From contig JAIOPD010000090.1 of the NCBI GenBank assembly GCA_021414115.1, forward strand, positions 1-53,113: DNA of 53,113 nucleotides, given 5' to 3'. The translations under genes were made by a program, and so were the position numbers. Of the stretch, positions 1 to 9,558 are shown one piece after another. Each line of letters begins with the position of its first letter. Position 1 is the stretch's first letter. Under the pieces are notes generated by a model. The model did no database searches. It worked only from the letters and a program-made list of their open reading frames with translations, and had not been told where the DNA came from. Source of the stretch: Planctomycetia bacterium. GTDB taxonomy: Bacteria; Planctomycetota; Planctomycetia; Pirellulales; UBA1268.

Positions 1-1407
<1,407 letters not shown>

Positions 1408-1414
1408 GGCGGTG

Positions 1415-2941
1415 TCAGGCGGGCAACTTCGGGCGGCGGCGATGCCAGTCGGTGAGCTGCTGGTAGCGGTCGGTGGCCCGCAGCAGCAACGGCTCCGACA
1501 GGGCCGGGCCCTGGAGCTGGAAGCCGATCGGGAGGCCCCCCTTGGTGAAGCCGCAGGGAAACGAGATGCCGCCGATGCCGGCGAGGTTCGTGCCCACCGT
1601 ATACATGTCGACGAGATACATCGCGAGCGGGTCGCTCGTCTTCTCACCGAGCGGGAAGGCGGCCGTGGGCGACACCGGTCCGCCGATCAGATCGACCGAC
1701 TGGAAGGCGTCGAGATAGTCCTGCCGGATGAGCCGGCGCACCCGCAGGGCCTTCGCGTAATAGGCGTCGTAGTAGCCCGACGAGAGGGCGTAGGTGCCGA
1801 GCATGATCCGCCGCTTCACTTCAGGGCCGAAGCCCTCGGCCCGACTGCGGCAATACATCTCGACGAGCGGCGACTCAAACTCCCCACTGGATGCGGCCTG
1901 GTGGCCCCGTCCCGTCTCGGCCCGGTGGCCCCGTCCGGGCTCGGCCCGGTGGCCATAGTGGGCTCCGTCATACCGCGCGAGATTGCTCGACGCCTCGCAC
2001 GGCGCCACGAGGTAGTAGGTGGTGATGCCATACTTGGCGTGCGGCAGCTCCACGTCGTGGATCGTCGCCCCCGCCGCCTTGAACGCGGCAAAGGCCTCCT
2101 CGACGCCGCGGGCCACCTCGGAGTCGAGGCCGGGTCCGAAGTGCTCGGCGACCCGTCCGATCCGCAAGCCTGTCAGCGGCTGCTCGAGCATCGACGTATA
2201 GCGGGGCACCGCGTCGGCGAGCGATGTCGCGTCGCCGCGGTCGTGCCCGGCGATCGTCTCCATCACGAGCGCGGCGTCGGCGGCTGAGCGGGTCATGGGG
2301 CCGATCTGGTCGAGGCTCGAAGCGAACGCGACGAGTCCGCGGCGGCTGACCCGACCGTAGGTGGGCTTGAGGCCGGTGATTCCGCAGAGCCCGGCCGGCT
2401 GGCGGATCGAGCCGCCCGTGTCGGAGCCGATCGCGACGGGCGCCATGTCGGCGGCCACGCACGCGGCCGAGCCGCCGCTCGAGCCACCCGGAGCCCGCGT
2501 GAAATCCCAGGGGTTTTTGACCGGGCCGAAGGCCGAGTTTTCGTTGGAGCCGCCCATCGCAAACTCGTCCATGTTCGTCTTGCCGACGATCACGGCGTCG
2601 GCCTGCCGCAGCCGCGACACCACGTCGGCGTCATACGGTGGACGGAAGCCTGCGAGCATCTTCGAGGCGCACGTCGTCGGCTGGTCGGCCGTGCAGAGCG
2701 CGTCCTTGACGGCGATGGGCAGGCCGGCGAGTGGTCCGAGCGGCTTGCCGGCTTTCCTGCGGGCGTCGATGTCCGCCGCCCGCGACAGGGCTCCTTCACG
2801 ATCAACATTCAGAAAGGCGTTGATCGGCCCGTTGAGCTTTTCAATCCGGTCGAGAAACCTCTCGGCGACCTGCACCGCGGTGATATCGCCCTGCCGGATG
2901 GCGGTGACGAGATCGACGGCGGAGAGTTCGAGAAGCTGCAT
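1415..2941 (-). CDS. gatA: Asp-tRNA(Asn)/Glu-tRNA(Gln) amidotransferase subunit A
   Basis: This 508-residue amidase-signature protein hydrolyses glutamine and channels ammonia to GatB in the GatCAB complex. The Ser-cisSer-Lys triad is complete: Lys79 in 'PIAVKDALC', Ser154 in 'APGGSSGGS' and Ser178 in 'SDTGGSIRQPA'. These numbers match those of characterised GatA proteins, so the N-terminus is well placed. Residues about 326-349 hold a short Gly-His-Arg-rich insertion encoded by three 24-bp tandem units, next to the conserved 'RYDGAHYG' segment. It lies 47 bp after gatC and 7 bp before gatB, consistent with one operon. Only the insertion is unusual. Confidence 0.97.
   Translation of the reverse strand: MQLLELSAVDLVTAIRQGDITAVQVAERFLDRIEKLNGPINAFLNVDREGALSRAADIDARRKAGKPLGPLAGLPIAVKDALCTADQPTTCASKMLAGFRPPYDADVVSRLRQADAVIVGKTNMDEFAMGGSNENSAFGPVKNPWDFTRAPGGSSGGSAACVAADMAPVAIGSDTGGSIRQPAGLCGITGLKPTYGRVSRRGLVAFASSLDQIGPMTRSAADAALVMETIAGHDRGDATSLADAVPRYTSMLEQPLTGLRIGRVAEHFGPGLDSEVARGVEEAFAAFKAAGATIHDVELPHAKYGITTYYLVAPCEASSNLARYDGAHYGHRAEPGRGHRAETGRGHQAASSGEFESPLVEMYCRSRAEGFGPEVKRRIMLGTYALSSGYYDAYYAKALRVRRLIRQDYLDAFQSVDLIGGPVSPTAAFPLGEKTSDPLAMYLVDMYTVGTNLAGIGGISFPCGFTKGGLPIGFQLQGPALSEPLLLRATDRYQQLTDWHRRRPKLPA
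1894..1965. repeat. Three 24-bp tandem units inside gatA
   Basis: Units at 1894-1917, 1918-1941 and 1942-1965 share the start 'cggcc(t/c)ggtggcc'. The first two are near-identical and the third is diverged. On the gatA strand they encode eight-residue units of the type 'GHRAEPGR', 'GHRAETGR' and 'GHQAASSG'. The reading frame is kept. Confidence 0.85.
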
Positions 2942-2988
2942 GACCGGTGGCGTGGAGCGCGGCGGAGTCGCCGCGGGTGAGGGATCGT

Positions 2989-3291
2989 TCAGGCGGCTCC
3001 CGAATCACCGAGGACGGCCGGCACCAGAAAGCAGGAGCCATCGTGGCGGGGCGATGACTGAAGGGCTTCGGCTGTCGTCAGCGAAGGAGCCGGCACGTCG
3101 TCGCGAAACACGTTTTGGGTGTCGAGAGGGTGGGCGAGTGGAGCGACGGCGGTCGTGTCGAGTTCCTCGAGTTGCGACACGAAGCCCACGATCTTCGTGA
3201 GCTCGCCGGTCATCCGGTCGAGGTCGTCGCTCGAGAGCGCGAGGCGGGCGAGTAGTCCCACCTTCGCGACGTCCTGTCGGGAGAGTGCCAT
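2989..3291 (-). CDS. gatC: Asp-tRNA(Asn)/Glu-tRNA(Gln) amidotransferase subunit C
   Basis: The 100-residue product has the normal GatC length. It begins with an early helix ('DVAKVGLLARLALSSDD'), continues with 'LTKIVGFVSQLEELDT', and has the Pro-rich clamp around 'PLAHPLDTQNVFRDDVP'. GatC is a small belt subunit that holds GatA and GatB together and has no catalytic residues. It is 33 bp downstream of rpmB and 47 bp upstream of gatA. The order C-A-B is the common bacterial one. The ATG is the only sensible start. Confidence 0.95.
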   Translation of the reverse strand: MALSRQDVAKVGLLARLALSSDDLDRMTGELTKIVGFVSQLEELDTTAVAPLAHPLDTQNVFRDDVPAPSLTTAEALQSSPRHDGSCFLVPAVLGDSGAA

Positions 3292-3324
3292 GGGCTGGGG
3301 TCCGAGGCGGGCGGCGGCCGATCG

Positions 3325-3645
3325 TCAGGGCCGGGCGCGCGGGCCGGACGGCACGGTTTCCTCGGTCGACTGCTTCGCCTTCTCAACTTTGGGAAGACGG
3401 AAGGGCTGCTGCCGCACAAGCTTGGTCACGGCACCACTCTTGATGCACTGCGTGCAGACGAGCACGGTCGTGTTGGTGCCGCGGCCGACCGTGACGCGAA
3501 GCCGCTGCAGGTTCGGCTTGAACTTCCGGCGGGTGATGCCGGTGACCTTGGTGCCGACGCCACCGAGGTACTTGGCCTTACCTCGGATCGTCACCTGGTT
3601 GCCGACCGAAAAACCCTTGCTGCAAACCTGACAGGATCGTGCCAC
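3325..3645 (-). CDS. rpmB: 50S ribosomal protein L28
   Basis: The 106-residue product starts 'MARSCQVCSKGF' and contains 'TRRKFKPNLQRLRV', the L28 core. Four cysteines (5, 8, 64, 67) form two CxxC pairs typical of zinc-binding (C+) L28. The tail after about residue 82 is a lysine- and arginine-rich extension with no clear homology. It is a large-subunit ribosomal protein. The gene heads the rpmB-gatCAB run, with 33 bp to gatC, so the amidotransferase may be co-transcribed with it. It diverges from the SRPBCC gene across 109 bp, where its promoter should lie. Confidence 0.96.
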   Translation of the reverse strand: MARSCQVCSKGFSVGNQVTIRGKAKYLGGVGTKVTGITRRKFKPNLQRLRVTVGRGTNTTVLVCTQCIKSGAVTKLVRQQPFRLPKVEKAKQSTEETVPSGPRARP

Positions 3646-3739
3646 GGGAAACTCGCGAATTACGGGGAAAGTTGCGGCCTGTATGGTACCGGGCGGCCTG
3701 TTTCCCGCAAGCCCAAGCCGCCGCGGGCGTTCGGAGGCC

Positions 3740-3745
3740 TACAAT
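3740..3745 (+). promoter_or_regulatory. Probable -10 element TACAAT of the SRPBCC gene
   Basis: TACAAT lies only 9 bp before the ATG at 3755, preceded by 'GGCC' as in the thrC and gcvP promoters of this window. No good -35 is visible. A start about 7-10 bases after this box would give a transcript with almost no leader. Confidence 0.4.
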
Positions 3746-3754
3746 CTTCTCACC

Positions 3755-4198
3755 ATGCCCGTATTCGACTACTCCTTCGCCGTCGGTGCCCCGCTCGAAG
3801 CGGTTCGGGACTTCCACCGCGATACCTCGGCGCTGAAGCGGCTCACGCCCCCGCCCACGATCGTGCAACTGCACTCGATCGAACCCCTTGCCGAGGGCTC
3901 GGTGTCGACGTTCACGCTCTGGGTGGGGCCGCTGCCGCTCCATTGGAAGGCGGTTCACAAAAACGTCACCGACCGCGGCTTCACCGATATTCAGGCCTCG
4001 GGTCCCGCCGCCAAGTGGGAACACACCCACTCGTTCGTGCCGCTGGCCGACGGTCGCACGGAGATCCGCGAACACATCGAGTTCGAGCACAAACCTGGCC
4101 TCTGGGGGCTCGTCACGCGGCTGCTCTTCTCGCGGCCCAACCTGCTGCTGATGTTCGCGTACCGCGCGTTTGTCACCCGCCGTTGCCTCGCTCGTTGA
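3755..4198 (+). CDS. SRPBCC (START-like) family protein
   Basis: The 147-residue product starts 'MPVFDYSFAVGAPLEAVRDF', the N-terminal strand and helix of polyketide cyclase/SRPBCC domains. It continues with 'GPLPLHWKAVHKNV' and 'WEHTHSFVPL', typical of the family's lipid or ligand pocket. I chose the ATG at 3755 because residues encoded upstream look non-coding and the family fold starts there. No Shine-Dalgarno is properly spaced; the nearest GGAGG is about 18 bases away. The ligand is unknown and no signal peptide is seen. The gene converges with the Nramp-like gene, 9 bp apart, across a small inverted repeat (4189-4201). Confidence 0.75.
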   Translation: MPVFDYSFAVGAPLEAVRDFHRDTSALKRLTPPPTIVQLHSIEPLAEGSVSTFTLWVGPLPLHWKAVHKNVTDRGFTDIQASGPAAKWEHTHSFVPLADGRTEIREHIEFEHKPGLWGLVTRLLFSRPNLLLMFAYRAFVTRRCLAR

Positions 4199-4207
4199 GC
4201 GAAAGGC

Positions 4208-5740
4208 TCATGACACGGCGGCGAGCAACTCCGTGATCTTCCGCCAGATCGTCCAGGCGGCGACCACGAGGAAGCCCGTGGACGACACCCAGAGGAGCGC
4301 ATCCCAGGCCCGCGACGGCATCAGCCGGCGGTCGACCGCACCGTACCGGAACCAGAGCACGGCGATACCGAGCGCGGCGAGCATGATCGCCTGGGCCACA
4401 CCGCTGGCCAGCACCATGGCGACGGGTTCGCGAATGGCGAGTGCGAAGACGAGCGCCGCCAGGGGCCAGACGACGGCGATCCGTCGCGTCCACGTCGTTC
4501 GCGACGGGTCGTCCCCTGGAATCCAGCCGGCAAGGATCAGGCCATCGGTCACGATTCTCGCGTTGCCGTCGGCGGCCGCGAAGAGCGTCGAGTACAGGAC
4601 GGCGAACGCGCCCACGAGAAAGATCTGCGCCGCCCAGTCGCCGAAGACGGGGCCATACATCGCCCCCAACGAACGCACCATCTCGCCGCCCGCCGGCCGC
4701 AGGCCGAGCCTGCCGAGCGTCGCGGCGCCGAGCAGATAGAAGGCCACCGTCACGGTCGTGTAGACGAGCATCGACGACCAGGCGTCGAGTTGCAGCACCT
4801 TGATCCAGCCCCGCGCCCGATCGGCCCAGGCCGGCGAGTCGTCCCGCGGACCGACGGCGCGTCCGTAGCCCTTTTCGAGGCACCAATAGGGATAGAACAT
4901 CAGCTCCGACGCGCCGACGCCGATGATGCCGAACGTCGCCAGCCCCGTCAGGAGTGCCGAGCGGCCGTCGATCACGGGCGGAATGGAGGGCACCAGCCCG
5001 GTGGCCAGTTCGCTACCGGAGATGGCCCAGGCGGGATCAAACTGCAGCAGTGCCAACGCCGCGAGGGTCACGAGCGTGAACGTGCCCACGAGCACGATCG
5101 ACACCAGTTCCACCACCCGGTAGCGTCCGATGCCCAGCAGAATCGAGGTCACACTGGCGGTGACGACGGCCCACATCGTCCAGTCGGACGGCGGAGCGAG
5201 CGTGGCCGCCTCGCGGTCCAGCGTATCCATCCTGTCGCGGAGCTCGTCGGCCCGGGCGTTTTCGCCGCTCCGGCGGGCCGTCGCCTCGGCGATCCGCAGG
5301 GCGGCCGCCTCGTCGTGAACGCGGTTCCATTCGACACCTGCCCGGGTCAGCGGGATTCCCCCAGCCAGCGTCTGGGCGACGCCCGCGAGAATGCCCCCCT
5401 GCTGCACGACGATGAGCGTGGTCATCACCGCCCATCCCCAGTAGATCCAGCCGCGGCCGGCGAAGCGCGGGCCCGGCACGGCGTCGAACGCGGCCAGGGG
5501 CGTGCGGCCCCAGGTGAGCGTCATGCGGCCGATCTCGACCTGTGCCGCCACCTTGATGGCGCAGCCGATCACGATCAGCCACAAGAGCACGAAGCCCGCC
5601 TCGGCACCGACGGTCGTGGCGGCGATCAACTCGCCCGACCCGACGATGGAGCTGGCGAGGATGATCCCCGGCCCCATGTGGGCGAGCGCCGACCAGAGCG
5701 TGCGCGGCGGTTCGGAGACTGGATACGTCATGCTCTGCAC
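4208..5740 (-). CDS. Nramp-family-like multi-spanning metal ion transporter
   Basis: The 510-residue inner-membrane protein has many hydrophobic segments. It opens with 'GPGIILASSIVGSGEL', matching the first membrane helix of Nramp proteins, and has the matching sixth-helix region near 'GVGASELMFYP'. Canonical Nramp carries a metal-binding DPGN motif in the first helix; here the aligned stretch reads as 'SIVGSGE', so the ion specificity may differ. A hydrophilic, charged loop at about residues 138-185 is long for the family. The gene is last in the dksA-lspA-hisN run and its start overlaps the previous stop by 13 bp. Substrate unknown. Confidence 0.7.
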   Translation of the reverse strand: MQSMTYPVSEPPRTLWSALAHMGPGIILASSIVGSGELIAATTVGAEAGFVLLWLIVIGCAIKVAAQVEIGRMTLTWGRTPLAAFDAVPGPRFAGRGWIYWGWAVMTTLIVVQQGGILAGVAQTLAGGIPLTRAGVEWNRVHDEAAALRIAEATARRSGENARADELRDRMDTLDREAATLAPPSDWTMWAVVTASVTSILLGIGRYRVVELVSIVLVGTFTLVTLAALALLQFDPAWAISGSELATGLVPSIPPVIDGRSALLTGLATFGIIGVGASELMFYPYWCLEKGYGRAVGPRDDSPAWADRARGWIKVLQLDAWSSMLVYTTVTVAFYLLGAATLGRLGLRPAGGEMVRSLGAMYGPVFGDWAAQIFLVGAFAVLYSTLFAAADGNARIVTDGLILAGWIPGDDPSRTTWTRRIAVVWPLAALVFALAIREPVAMVLASGVAQAIMLAALGIAVLWFRYGAVDRRLMPSRAWDALLWVSSTGFLVVAAWTIWRKITELLAAVS

Positions 5741-6639
5741 GATACCCGCTGGCCGTCCTGATCATGGTTCATGCCCGCACCTGTGCAGACCCCGCAGAGA
5801 AGGGCCAGCCACGTCATGGCCGTCGAGAGCAGCCGCAGCGCGTCGGAATGCACGCGGCCGTTGCTCGCCACGCCGTCACCCGACTCGATGCTGTCGCGGC
5901 CGCGCCAGTCGGTGAATGTGCCGCCCGCCTCGGTCACGACCACGTCCACGGCGGCCGCGTCCCAGGCGTTGAGGAGTGGATCGACCATCACGTCGCCTCG
6001 GCCGGTGGCCACGAGCAGGTAGCCGTAGCCGTCGCCCCAGGTGCGGACGACGCCGCAGGCCTCCTCCAGTCGCTCCCGCGCGGCCACGCCGGCGGGGCGT
6101 CCACCGCTCCAGCGGGCAAACGACGTGAAGTCGCTGGAACAGAGCAGCGACTCGCGGAGCATGGTTCGGGAGGAGACCCGCGCGGCGACGGGCTCGGCGG
6201 CGGCCCGCGTGTGCCAGGCGCCGCCGCCCCGTGCGGCATGCACGATCTCGTCGAGCGCCGGGATCGCGATCACGCCGAGAACCCCCCTGCCCTCGTGGCG
6301 GCAGCCGACGAGCGTCGCATAGAGCGGCACGCCGCGAATGAACGACTTCGTGCCGTCGATCGGGTCGACGATCCATTCGTAACCCGAACTGCCCGCGGTG
6401 GCCCCGGTCTCTTCGCCGAGGAAGGCATCGTCGGGAAAGCCGCCAAGGAGTTCCCGACGCAGGATCGCTTCGGCAGCGCGATCGGCCTGGGTAACGGGCG
6501 ACTGATCGGCCTTGGTGTCGACGACGAGCGCGGCTGCGCCGAACCAGCGGAGGGTCTCCGCGCCGGCGAGCCGGGCGGCGGCGATCGCGGCCGTGAGGCG
6601 GGCGGCGACGGCCGGGGCGACGGTGGAAGGAGTGTTCAT
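5728..6639 (-). CDS. hisN: Inositol-monophosphatase-family phosphatase, probably histidinol-phosphatase (HisN type)
   Basis: The 303-residue product has the full Li/Mg-dependent phosphatase signature: Glu76-Glu77 in 'LGEETG', Asp92 and Asp95 in 'DPIDGTKSF', and Trp226-Asp227 in 'NAWDAAAVD'. The block 'RTWGDGYGYLLVATGR' is typical of the histidinol-phosphatase branch, which performs the penultimate step of histidine synthesis. The start at 6639 overlaps the lspA stop in an ATGA arrangement, so translation is probably coupled. A longer open frame upstream lies inside lspA and is not used. The alternative is a general inositol phosphatase. Confidence 0.8.
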   Translation of the reverse strand: MNTPSTVAPAVAARLTAAIAAARLAGAETLRWFGAAALVVDTKADQSPVTQADRAAEAILRRELLGGFPDDAFLGEETGATAGSSGYEWIVDPIDGTKSFIRGVPLYATLVGCRHEGRGVLGVIAIPALDEIVHAARGGGAWHTRAAAEPVAARVSSRTMLRESLLCSSDFTSFARWSGGRPAGVAARERLEEACGVVRTWGDGYGYLLVATGRGDVMVDPLLNAWDAAAVDVVVTEAGGTFTDWRGRDSIESGDGVASNGRVHSDALRLLSTAMTWLALLCGVCTGAGMNHDQDGQRVSCRA

Positions 6640-7220
6640 GGCGTGGAAGACCGGGGGCCGGGCGCGCCGCCGGCGTCGGCAGCGATCGCAGGAGCGGTGA
6701 ACGAGGAGAGCAGGAGCATACCGGCACCGATCACCAGCCAGGAGTCGGCGAGGTTGAAGATCGGCCAGTCGATCACGCCGGGGAGCGTGAAGTGGATCCA
6801 GTCCCGCACGGCGAGCACAGCCTCGCCGCGGCGTTCGAGGGGAGCGTGCCACTCGAGTCCCGGTGCGCCCACCCGGTCATAGAGATTGCCGATGATGCCG
6901 CCGACGATGAGCCCCAGGGCCGTCAGCAGCCAGGGGTCGCTTCGCGTGGTCGTTCGGGCGACGAGCGCGAGGATGCCGACAATCGCGGCCACCGACACGG
7001 TCGCGAAGAACGCCCCCATCCCCTGCCCCATGCCGAAGAGTGCACCTTCGTTGAGGTTGGTCTCGAGGACCAAAACGCCCGACACGAGGCCGATGGGGCG
7101 GGATTCACCCGGCATGCCCAGCGTGCGGAAAATCCATTCCTTGGTGACGAGATCGACGGCGGCGGCGAGTCCCGTCACCACGAGAAACGTTGGCCAACCT
7201 TTGCCTGATGATGCCGCCAT
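6636..7220 (-). CDS. lspA: Lipoprotein signal peptidase (signal peptidase II)
   Basis: This 194-residue inner-membrane aspartyl protease cleaves diacylated prolipoproteins. Both catalytic aspartates are visible, Asp115 in 'GNLYDR' and Asp159 in 'FNLADSW', with the family motif 'TNLNEGALFG' around residues 54-63. There are four predicted membrane helices. It is slightly long for LspA because of a loop at residues 121-140. The start at 7220 fits family length better than the upstream in-frame ATG at 7292. It lies between dksA and hisN, with a four-base overlap to hisN. Lipoproteins elsewhere in the window would be substrates. Confidence 0.95.
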   Translation of the reverse strand: MAASSGKGWPTFLVVTGLAAAVDLVTKEWIFRTLGMPGESRPIGLVSGVLVLETNLNEGALFGMGQGMGAFFATVSVAAIVGILALVARTTTRSDPWLLTALGLIVGGIIGNLYDRVGAPGLEWHAPLERRGEAVLAVRDWIHFTLPGVIDWPIFNLADSWLVIGAGMLLLSSFTAPAIAADAGGAPGPRSSTP

Positions 7221-7314
7221 GCAGGGTGCCCGTCTCTCCGTGTCAGGACGAGTCGGGACTCGTCGAGACCACATGCATCGCCGCTGCTGCAACTGCCCGA
7301 CAGAGAAGGCCGCG

Positions 7315-7707
7315 TCAGCGGGGCTGGCGGGGTCGGCCGCTTTCCATCTTCTCGGCGCAGCGGATGCACATCGGCGCGAACGGGATCGCCTCCAGTCGCT
7401 TCTTGGCGATCACGCCGCCGCATTCCTCGCAGAGCCCGAACTTTTTCAACTTGATTCGTTCGATCGCCAACTCGACGAGTTCGAGAGTGCCCTCCTCATT
7501 GGCCATCAGGCTGAGGGTGAACTCCTGCTCGTAGGCGTCGGAGCCGATGTCGGCCATGTGGATTGGCATCCGCGACAAGTCGCCGCTCGCATCCGCGCCG
7601 GTGTGCCGCAGGGCAGCGTCGGCCATCGTGGACACGTCGCCCCGGAGCCTCGCCCGCATCGATTCGAGGGCGATCCTGAAGGCCTTGAGTTCAGCCGCTT
7701 TGAGCAT
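7315..7707 (-). CDS. TraR/DksA-family zinc-finger protein
   Basis: The 130-residue product has an N-terminal helical hairpin followed by a four-cysteine zinc finger (Cys93, 96, 114, 117; 'LCEECGG' and 'CIRCAEK'). DksA-type proteins bind the RNA polymerase secondary channel and tune transcription with ppGpp. The acidic tip region 'DIGSDAYEQEF' resembles the family's coiled-coil end. I chose the ATG at 7707 because the longer frame to 7776 adds low-complexity residues. It is first in the run dksA-like, lspA, hisN, Nramp-like, a conserved dksA-lspA neighbourhood in planctomycetes as far as I recall. True DksA function is unproven. Confidence 0.85.
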   Translation of the reverse strand: MLKAAELKAFRIALESMRARLRGDVSTMADAALRHTGADASGDLSRMPIHMADIGSDAYEQEFTLSLMANEEGTLELVELAIERIKLKKFGLCEECGGVIAKKRLEAIPFAPMCIRCAEKMESGRPRQPR

Positions 7708-7797
7708 CGTTTTCGACTCGCGTTCCGCCTTGGGATCCGGTGCAGTTCGCCCCGCACTCGATCCGGAGCCCGGCAAGAATAAGGCCGAGGACGCCGA

Positions 7798-7812
7798 CTG
7801 TCAAACTGACAG
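7798..7812. promoter_or_regulatory. Perfect 6+6 inverted repeat CTGTCA-AAC-TGACAG
   Basis: A perfect six-base inverted repeat with a three-base spacer lies 42 bp upstream of the thrC -35 box and about 90 bp upstream of the divergent dksA-like gene. It has the size of an operator site. No regulator is known for it. Confidence 0.35.
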
Positions 7813-7854
7813 GGGGGGCTGGGCTGGGGGCGGTTTGTGCGTTTTGCGTCCTGC

Positions 7855-7883
7855 TTGCTGGCTGGGAAAGCATGGCCTACCTT
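7855..7883 (+). promoter_or_regulatory. Probable sigma-70 promoter of thrC
   Basis: TTGCTG (7855-7860) and TACCTT (7878-7883) are separated by exactly 17 bp, and the spacer ends in 'GCATGGCC'. The same 'GCATGGCCTA' occurs in the gcvP promoter at the same spacing. The predicted leader is about 85 nucleotides. Confidence 0.55.
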
Positions 7884-7891
7884 TGAGGGCT

Positions 7892-7911
7892 CCTGCGGCC
7901 GATACCGCAGG
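7892..7911 (+). promoter_or_regulatory. Stem-loop in the thrC leader
   Basis: CCTGCGG (7892-7898) pairs perfectly with CCGCAGG (7905-7911) around a six-base loop. It lies just after the predicted transcription start and about 63 bases before the GTG. No U-tract follows, so it is not an obvious terminator. It may protect the 5' end or be a protein site. Confidence 0.4.
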
Positions 7912-7974
7912 AAAACTCCGGCTGTGTAGTCGCGTGTTCCGCGACCACGGGGCCCGGGGTCGTGGAGAGTTTTC

Positions 7975-9384
7975 GTGGCCGTCGCCGCCCATACCGATCT
8001 CGCCTTTCAGCAGTGCATCGACCCGGCCTGCCGGGCGACGTTTTCCGTCGACGAGGTGCTGACGGCCTGTCCGGCCTGTGGCAATCTCCTCGACGTCGAA
8101 TACGACTGGGATAGGCTCCGGCCGCCGACGTCGTTCGAGTTCTTCGAACGGAAGTGGATGCGTCGAAGTGACCCGCTCGCCTTCAGCGGCGTGTGGCGGT
8201 TTCACGAACTGCTGCCTTATGCACCACGCGAAGCGGTCGTCACGATCGGCGAAGGGCAGACGATGTGCCCGACGTCCGACAGCGTCGGCTCGTTCGTGGG
8301 CCTTCATCGCGGCCGCCTGCATCTGCAATATGAAGGTCTCAATCCGTCGGGATCGTTCAAGGACAACGGGATGTCCGCGGCGTTCACCCACGCCCGGATG
8401 ATCGGGGCCAAGCGGGCCGCCTGCGCCTCGACCGGCAACACCAGCGCCTCGCTGGCCGTCTATTGCGCCGTCACGCGGCTGATGCGGGGCATCATCTTCA
8501 TAGGCTCCGGTAAGATTTCCTACGGCAAACTCTCGCAGGCGCTCGACTACGGCGCCCTCACGATCCAGATCGCCGGCGACTTCGACGACGCGATGGCCCG
8601 CGTCAAGGAAGTCTCGGGCAAGCTCGGCATCTATCTCGTCAACAGCGTGAATCCCTTCCGGCTCGAAGGCCAGAAGACGATCATGTTTCGAGTGCTCGAA
8701 TCGCTCGGCTGGGAGGTTCCCGATTGGATCGTGGTGCCCGGCGGCAACCTCGGCAACTCGAGTGCCTTCGGCAAGGCCTTCGCGGAGCTCCGCAAACTCG
8801 GTCTCATCGACCGCGTCCCGCGGCTGGCGGTGATCAACGCCGCCGGCGCCAACACGCTCCACGAGCTCTACACCCGCCGCGGGCTGCGGTGGGAGGGTGG
8901 TCAGGCGGATCTCGCTCCCGCCTGCCACTATTACGACGAGCTCGACCGCGATCAGAAGCGGGCCCACACGATCGCCAGCGCCATCGAGATCAACCGGCCC
9001 GTGAACCTCAACAAATGCCTGCGGGCCCTCGAGGTCTGCGATGGCGTGGTCCGCGAGGTGAGCGAGCAGGAGATCCTCGACGCCAAAGCTCAGGTGGGCG
9101 CCGGCGGCCTTGGCTGCGAGCCGGCGAGCGCCGCGAGCGTGGCGGGAGCCAAGCAGCTCGTCGCCGAGGGAGTGATCGGCCGCGACGAGCGGGTGGTCTG
9201 CATCCTCACGGGCCACCAACTCAAAGACCCGACCGCGACGGTTGCCTACCACACGACCGACCAGGCGCTCTTCAACGAGGTGCTCGGCAGCCGCGGCGTG
9301 AGCCGGGCGAGCTTCGCGAACCGGGCCGTGAGTGTGGGCAATCGGCTCGACGAGATCGTGCAGGCGATCGACCTCTATTCCTGA
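7975..9384 (+). CDS. thrC: Threonine synthase
   Basis: The 469-residue PLP enzyme converts O-phosphohomoserine to threonine in the cytoplasm. The PLP lysine is Lys129 in '[10 protein letters not shown]'. The N-terminus has a zinc-ribbon-like set of cysteines (14, 19, 32, 35), as in the longer threonine synthases. '[11 protein letters not shown]' and 'VPGGNLGN' bind cofactor and substrate. The start is GTG at 7975 with GGAGAG 5 bases upstream. The last 94 bp, including the stop, are repeated perfectly just downstream without changing the protein. dapB follows, so two aspartate-family genes sit together. Confidence 0.93.
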   Translation: MAVAAHTDLAFQQCIDPACRATFSVDEVLTACPACGNLLDVEYDWDRLRPPTSFEFFERKWMRRSDPLAFSGVWRFHELLPYAPREAVVTIGEGQTMCPTSDSVGSFVGLHRGRLHLQYEGLNPSGSFKDNGMSAAFTHARMIGAKRAACASTGNTSASLAVYCAVTRLMRGIIFIGSGKISYGKLSQALDYGALTIQIAGDFDDAMARVKEVSGKLGIYLVNSVNPFRLEGQKTIMFRVLESLGWEVPDWIVVPGGNLGNSSAFGKAFAELRKLGLIDRVPRLAVINAAGANTLHELYTRRGLRWEGGQADLAPACHYYDELDRDQKRAHTIASAIEINRPVNLNKCLRALEVCDGVVREVSEQEILDAKAQVGAGGLGCEPASAASVAGAKQLVAEGVIGRDERVVCILTGHQLKDPTATVAYHTTDQALFNEVLGSRGVSRASFANRAVSVGNRLDEIVQAIDLYS

Positions 9385-9478
9385 CCGCGGCGTGAGCCGG
9401 GCGAGCTTCGCGAACCGGGCCGTGAGTGTGGGCAATCGGCTCGACGAGATCGTGCAGGCGATCGACCTCTATTCCTGA
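9291..9478. repeat. Perfect 94-bp tandem duplication over the thrC stop codon
   Basis: Bases 9291-9384 and 9385-9478 are identical at every position. The first copy is the last 31 codons plus one base of thrC, including TGA. The second copy is untranslated, because the unit length is not a multiple of three and it follows the stop. Complete identity suggests a very recent event or active slippage. Confidence 0.95.
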
Positions 9479-9558
9479 ACCGTGTCTTCTGGCGGTGGTC
9501 GCGGCCCCGTGTCGTGGCCCCTTGTTCGCGAGTCTGTCGCTTTTTCGAGGAGGAATCC

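Noticed and set aside
4189-4201. Terminator between the SRPBCC and Nramp-like genes
   Set aside because: The inverted repeat has only a 5-bp stem with a 3-base loop and no U-tract, too weak to call.
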